From Rhizophagus irregularis (taxonomy: Eukaryota > Glomeromycota > Glomeromycetes > Glomerales > Glomeraceae): 64,000 nt of DNA. Of the stretch, positions 59,669-64,000 are shown piece after piece; the stretch's first letter is position 1, and each line of letters begins with the position of its first letter. Both the position numbers and the translations under genes were made by a program. Under the pieces are notes generated by a model that saw only the letters and a list, made by a program, of their open reading frames with translations, was not told where the DNA came from and made no database searches. The stretch spans positions 4,030,001 through 4,094,000 of the forward strand of contig NC_089445.1 of assembly GCF_026210795.1 (NCBI RefSeq). Reading direction: 5' to 3'.

Positions 59669-62600
59669 ATGAGGATACTCAATTCAGCGAAAACAAAATT
59701 TTTATTAATTTTTGTGAACATATTATGTTCATATATATTCTACACAACAGCAGTAATAAGAGAATTTTCACATAAAGAAGAAATAGATCATGGAAAAGTA
59801 TTACCTTGTATATGGGATTCAAAAGCATATGATGATGGTACAATGGTAATAAGAATAATTAGAAAAAATGCAACATCAATTAATAATTATCTTTGTTTCT
59901 ATGAAATGTTTTCATTAAGAATTATTAATCTTGACGGAACAGTGGTAGAAAAGAATTTAAAGTTAGATATTCAACCACTTAATTATTGTGTTTTTCAAAT
60001 GATCAGTGGTGGTGTATGGATGGAATTTTTGAGATATTTTTTAATCAAAAAGGATCAAATTTTAATTACTTATTATAATGCAACAGATGTTAATGATCCT
60101 TCTACATATGTCGAATGGGGAATGGTAATGGATTTTGATGGTAATATAGCAAGTCGATCATCTATTGGAAACCCATTTATTGATAATAATTTACAATTAG
60201 CTATACCGTTACGGAATTATCAAATAGTACTTAATATTAATAGAGAAAAAGGATTTATGAGATATGTTAGAAATAATAAAACAAACCATGTGGACTGGAA
60301 ACAATTTAGAATTGAACCTGATGGAGCAATTACAGAGTTAACTTCTGGAGGACTTGTTCTTTATGGTGAAGTAGGTGTATTTATAGGTATACATACAATT
60401 GATGAAAGTTACGCTTTTATTTTCTCAAATAGTACTTTAAATGCAACTAACCCATTATCACCAAAAGGTCAAGTATCCATTTTACCTATTGGGTATAATC
60501 AAAATCCTAGTTCCTCTTTATTAATTTATCAAACTACTACTCCAAATTTAGTTTTTACTTTTTTGTTTTGCGATATCGCATTTTTGGAAGTTGGCCATGT
60601 TTGTATTTTAACTGTTATCATACAAGAGGATGTTACTATGACATCTGGACCTTTATATTATATTAAAATTAATTTCTTATCTTCTGGTTCTGTTTTATCT
60701 TTTCAATCTCAAGTTAATGATTTGACTTTACCTGTCGAAAATCCAAATGTGGATTGGAGTGTAAATAGTTTAATATTTGGTGGTTACCTTTTAACAGGTA
60801 CTATCCCTACTCCTACTAGGCCAAATATTTGTGGATATTTATTTAATGATTATAATTCTGCTCCTATTCCTTGGGAATTTCCCGAACGTGAACCTATAGG
60901 AATAAGAGGTGTATATCAAATATTACATAATAATACTCTTTTAGTTTCTCAATTGGAAACAGATAATTCTTGGCGATTTCAAGTAATTGATTTACCAAAA
61001 GTTGTTGGAAATAAGGATAAAGGTTATTTTAATGTCAAAGTGGAATCAACTTATCCTGCCATTAATTCTACAATAAGACCAGATATACAAAATGTTAAAA
61101 TTAATTTTTATGATCCAATAGAATTATCTGATGGTAATTTAACTATTTATCAATTAATTGATAATCAACCTTATTTACGTCAATACATTACTAAATCATC
61201 ATGTACGGTAAGTATTGATGGTAAAACCGTTATTGCAAAAATATTAGATAGTACTTTTAGTGTATTTGGTGGAATTTATTATATTAAGATGGACAATAAT
61301 TTTGTTAGAGATAAGACATATAAAGAATCTCTATTAGGTATAAGAGATAATATTTGGAATTTTAATGTAAAACAAAAAGAAGTTCCTTTTGCTCATTCAA
61401 TGAACGGTTTATTACGTTTGACTCCTGAAGGTACAAAATATTTTGATAGTTTACCTCAGGAAAACCGATCCAATTTCTTTAATAATTTATTAAATGATTT
61501 AGCTGATGTTATTCCTGTACCTCGTTCACGTCTTACTAGTGATGAAAAAACTCAATTAGACCTTAATGTAAATGAAAAACAGTATTTAATTTCTATTGGC
61601 GTTGAAGAAACTAGAGTTGATAATGATTATTTAAGTGTTGAGACCGTTGTTAATGATATTAATACTATGGTTAAAAGTAAAGATTTAACTTCAATTAATA
61701 ATGGTCAGGCATCTAAGTACTTGGACCAATCATATGGTTTCATTCCTACACGTGAGTTTCATATGAGCAAAAAGTTTTATTTATATACGCTAATTTTATT
61801 AATTATACATATATATATTTTTTTAATATAATAATAGTGGATTTATGGAAAACATATGAGTACAAATTATTAGGCATATTTTTAATTATTGGACTTTTGA
61901 TTGTTTTATTCTTTATTGCTCGAAGAAGGAATAGCAATGTAAATTATCTTAAAAAGACTTTGATTTTATAATCACATTAAATTATAATAAATATATTGAT
62001 ATAATTTTTCTTTTTTTAGGGTAATAATATTGCTATATTACAACTTGGTTTAATTATTTTTGATTTGGTTATTGATATTACTTTTATAAATATTAATGCT
62101 AAAGACGTTCCTGTTCTTTATTTTCCAAGGTATGATAATTTTGTAATTTTCATTTACTCTTTATTCATTAAATTATATAATTGTATAATTATCGATCTTA
62201 TTTGTTTCCTTTTTTTCTTTTTTTTTTTGAAAGTATTGTATTTGTAACAGTACCAATAGGAATAAATACCATATTAGCTTTTTATCTTATAACACAAGAA
62301 AATAAAAGACAACAATTTCTTGAATGGTTTATGGCTCATAGAAAAGTTGCAAGCATATTTACTATATTAGCTAGTACTGATATTGAAGCATTAAGTATTT
62401 TATATTCAAATTTAGCTGGTTTTTCATCTTTTAACGCTCCTTTTTCTGATGATGCTAAATCAAAAATATTTTGGGGTGCTTGTTTAAACATTTTTATTGA
62501 AGATATTCCTCAAGTAATCATTCAGGTAGGAATTTTTTTTTAATCAATAATATTATTTAATATTATTTTAAAAGTTTTACTAATAATCTATTTCTTTTTT

Positions 62601-63045
62601 TTTCTCTTTATATTAATTATAAGATTTTATATAAACATTATACTATAACTTATGATATTATTCCTTTACTTACATTAATTTCTTCAGTTGTAAATTTAAC
62701 AATAAATATAATAGGTAGATTATATCAAGTAACAATCCATTTAAGAAATTCAAAACATTCACAAGCCTAATGATAATGATATGAATGATTTGGATATATC
62801 TATTAGTATTTTGATTCAAATAGAAACATTATTAAAAAAATTATCCAATTTTTATCTGAATTATTCAGTTTAGATAAAAATCTGAAATATATCTGGATAA
62901 AAATAAGATATTATATATAAAAATTACCTTTTATAAATTGATCTTAATAAGTAAATATATAATATTTATTTGATTAAATTGATGACATTATTTAATTAAC
63001 ATTACAATATTAAAATTTATTTAAGCTAAATTAAATTATAATTTT
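57570..63045 (+). repeat. Tandem unit 3 of the membrane-protein array
   Basis: Collinear with units 1 and 2; homology fades at about 63045, after the shared 3' flank (AAATTAAATTATAATTTTAT). Confidence 0.85.
59669..62770 (+). CDS. Array gene 3: large-ectodomain multi-pass membrane protein, 910 residues
   Basis: Exons: 59669-61751, 61838-61938, 62020-62129, 62234-62525, 62624-62770; 2,733 bases, intact. Exon 1 ends with a GTGAGT donor where the sister genes have GTAAGT. Architecture as in genes 1 and 2, with the same intron positions and exons 2-5 of identical length (101, 110, 292, 147). Differences concentrate in the ectodomain: an extra Leu-Arg (AIPLRNYQIV) and a variable loop (TVIIQEDVTMTSGPLYYIKI). 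It resembles gene 2 at its N-terminus and gene 1 in the middle (RNNKTNHVDWKQF), a mosaic pattern. No function is known to me. Confidence 0.88.
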
Positions 63046-63186
63046 ATCTGGTATTATTATGAATTATGCTATAAGTTTTTTTAAAATTTGAAATTTTTTT
63101 TAGCATTTATATATAATAAATGTATTATAAAATAAAATAGTTGTTTATAACTCTTTAATCTAATTGCCCACAAGTAATGAGTTTTA
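62771..63186. other. 3' flank of array gene 3
   Basis: AT-rich flank, shared with the other units up to about 63045; nothing else is recognised. Confidence 0.6.
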
Positions 63187-63402
63187 ATGGGTTATCCGGC
63201 ACCCAATAATCCAAACATCGGCCGAAGGGATAGACAGTACGGACGTAGGATACTAATCTCATTTGGTATACTGGATGAGAGGCCCAGAGTAGGCACTAAG
63301 AGCCTTTACATAATCTTAGTCAATAGCGGTTATCCCACAACACTAATCGGTCGCAGGGCTAAACCTTACGAGCGTAGGATACCGTTTGATCCTTCTTTCT
63401 AG
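63187..63402 (+). CDS. Repeat-coded small ORF, 71 residues, arginine-rich
   Basis: ATG 63187 to TAG, in a stretch far richer in GC than its surroundings. The product has two related halves: GYP-x-NIGRRDRQYGRRI (residues 2-22) and GYPTTLIGRRAKPYERRIPF (about 48-67), each followed by a hydrophobic or Asp/Pro-Phe tail. Conservation of GYP..IGRR....Y.RRI between the halves means they arose by duplication in this frame. I do not recognise it. It could be a short basic protein or a piece of a GC-rich dispersed repeat. Confidence 0.35.
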   Translation: MGYPAPNNPNIGRRDRQYGRRILISFGILDERPRVGTKSLYIILVNSGYPTTLIGRRAKPYERRIPFDPSF

Positions 63403-63563
63403 ATGAAATTACTTAACTTATAAGCTGTTAGAGAATGAACGCGAAGGAACGCGAGAAGATAGCAATTACGAAAAAAAAAAATTTATCGAATCGTGGTTAT
63501 ATTATAAAATCGATCTTGTATGACTGTATCACCTGATTTATTACATAATTCACGACGACCATA

Positions 63564-63858
63564 GCGTCGCCTCCAAAAAATGGTAGCCGGATTATTTTGC
63601 CGGTTCTTTAGTGTTAGGGTTAGGATTAGGGTTAGGATTAGGGTAAGGGGATTAGGATTAGGATTAGGGTAAGGGATTAGGGTTAGGAATTCGTCACATA
63701 ATGTCACACCCTAACGTTTCTTTAATTTTATAATTATTCTGAGGACTTAGAAAATTTTTTATACGTAAAGTACTAAATGTCACGTATTATTTATCACCTC
63801 TCAATAATATATGTAACCCGGCAAATTAGAACCGGCTACCATTTTTTGGAGGCGACGC
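63564..63858. mobile_element. 295-bp TIR element with a telomere-like core
   Basis: The ends begin GCGTCGCCTCCAAAAAATGG and are perfectly inverted for 27 bases (29 with the flanking TA), with weaker inversion for about 15 more. TA on each side fits a TA target duplication. The core (63613-63687) consists of TTAGGG, TTAGGAT and GGGTAA variants. The rest is AT-rich and non-coding. Confidence 0.85.
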
Positions 63859-63860
63859 TA

Positions 63861-64000
63861 GGGTGGTTCATAATTCACATTTCCGATCTCACATGCACGT
63901 GGTTAAAAAATAAAGCTTGAAAGTGAACAAACAAAAATATTCGATGTACATGTATTATTATACAAATTACAAAGGTGCGGATTTATTCTATTATAGCAAT
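63861..64000. other. Right edge of window
   Basis: AT-rich, nothing recognised. Confidence 0.5.

Noticed and set aside
46980-63045. rDNA-type or satellite array
   Set aside because: Units are 5-5.5 kb with intact, spliced protein genes; this is a tandem gene family.
63483-63707. Minus frame of repeated Pro-Asn-Pro/Leu-Thr-Leu
   Set aside because: It is the telomere-like repeat read in frame.

Overview
The window looks like nuclear DNA of a very AT-rich fungus, most likely an arbuscular mycorrhizal fungus of the Rhizophagus/Glomeromycotina type. The reasons are short GT-AG introns of about 50-140 bases, fungal-type housekeeping genes (TFIIH SSL1/p44, MICOS MIC19 with a C-x10-C motif, Hsp90 co-chaperone AHA1), divergent protein kinases with a non-HRD catalytic loop, and many degenerate DNA transposons. 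The genus is an inference from these features; no database was searched.

Layout. 1-353: the 3' end of an Asn/Ser-rich protein gene. 2372-10239: a 12-exon gene for a 2,295-residue UvrD/TRANK1-like superfamily 1 helicase with a RelE-fold-like N-terminal segment, degenerate TPR-like repeats and a CCCH zinc finger. 11071-16376: a compact housekeeping block: a 39-residue protein, SSL1 (minus; one base too many in exon 5), MIC19 (plus, divergent from SSL1) and AHA1 (minus, convergent with MIC19; a 6-base microexon and an unusual C-terminal membrane segment). 20196-21740: two small secreted cysteine-rich proteins. 24044-24713: a three-exon gene of unknown function. 25240-27900: a decayed Tigger/pogo transposase and further degenerate coding remnants.

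28330-40940 holds a segmental duplication of a protein kinase gene on the minus strand. Copy A (28635-30093) is open. Copy B (38006-39469) has a one-base deletion in the kinase domain. Copy A is interrupted upstream by about 3.3 kb that carries a dead kinase fragment, a 300-bp inverted-repeat element with a telomere-like core, and a GT-rich minisatellite. A 785-bp long-TIR element (34608-35392) sits where homology between the copies stops. Between the copies lies a multi-pass membrane protein gene (35785-36831).

46980-63050 is a three-unit tandem array. Each unit of about 5-5.5 kb carries one intact five-exon gene for a 910-919-residue membrane protein with a large ectodomain. Spacers differ by insertions whose empty sites can be read from the sister unit, including a 211-bp mariner-like MITE. 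Just upstream, 47910-48634 is a 5'-truncated processed retrocopy with a 34-base poly(A) tail and a perfect 16-bp target-site duplication. The right end (63187-63858) has a small repeat-coded ORF and a second 300-bp TIR element with a telomere-like core.

The genes do not form one pathway. The left 16 kb is conserved cell machinery. The rest is lineage-specific and repeat-rich, with secreted, kinase and surface-protein families growing by duplication. Exon boundaries were assigned by hand from splice consensus and reading-frame continuity; lengths summing to whole codons support the long gene models.
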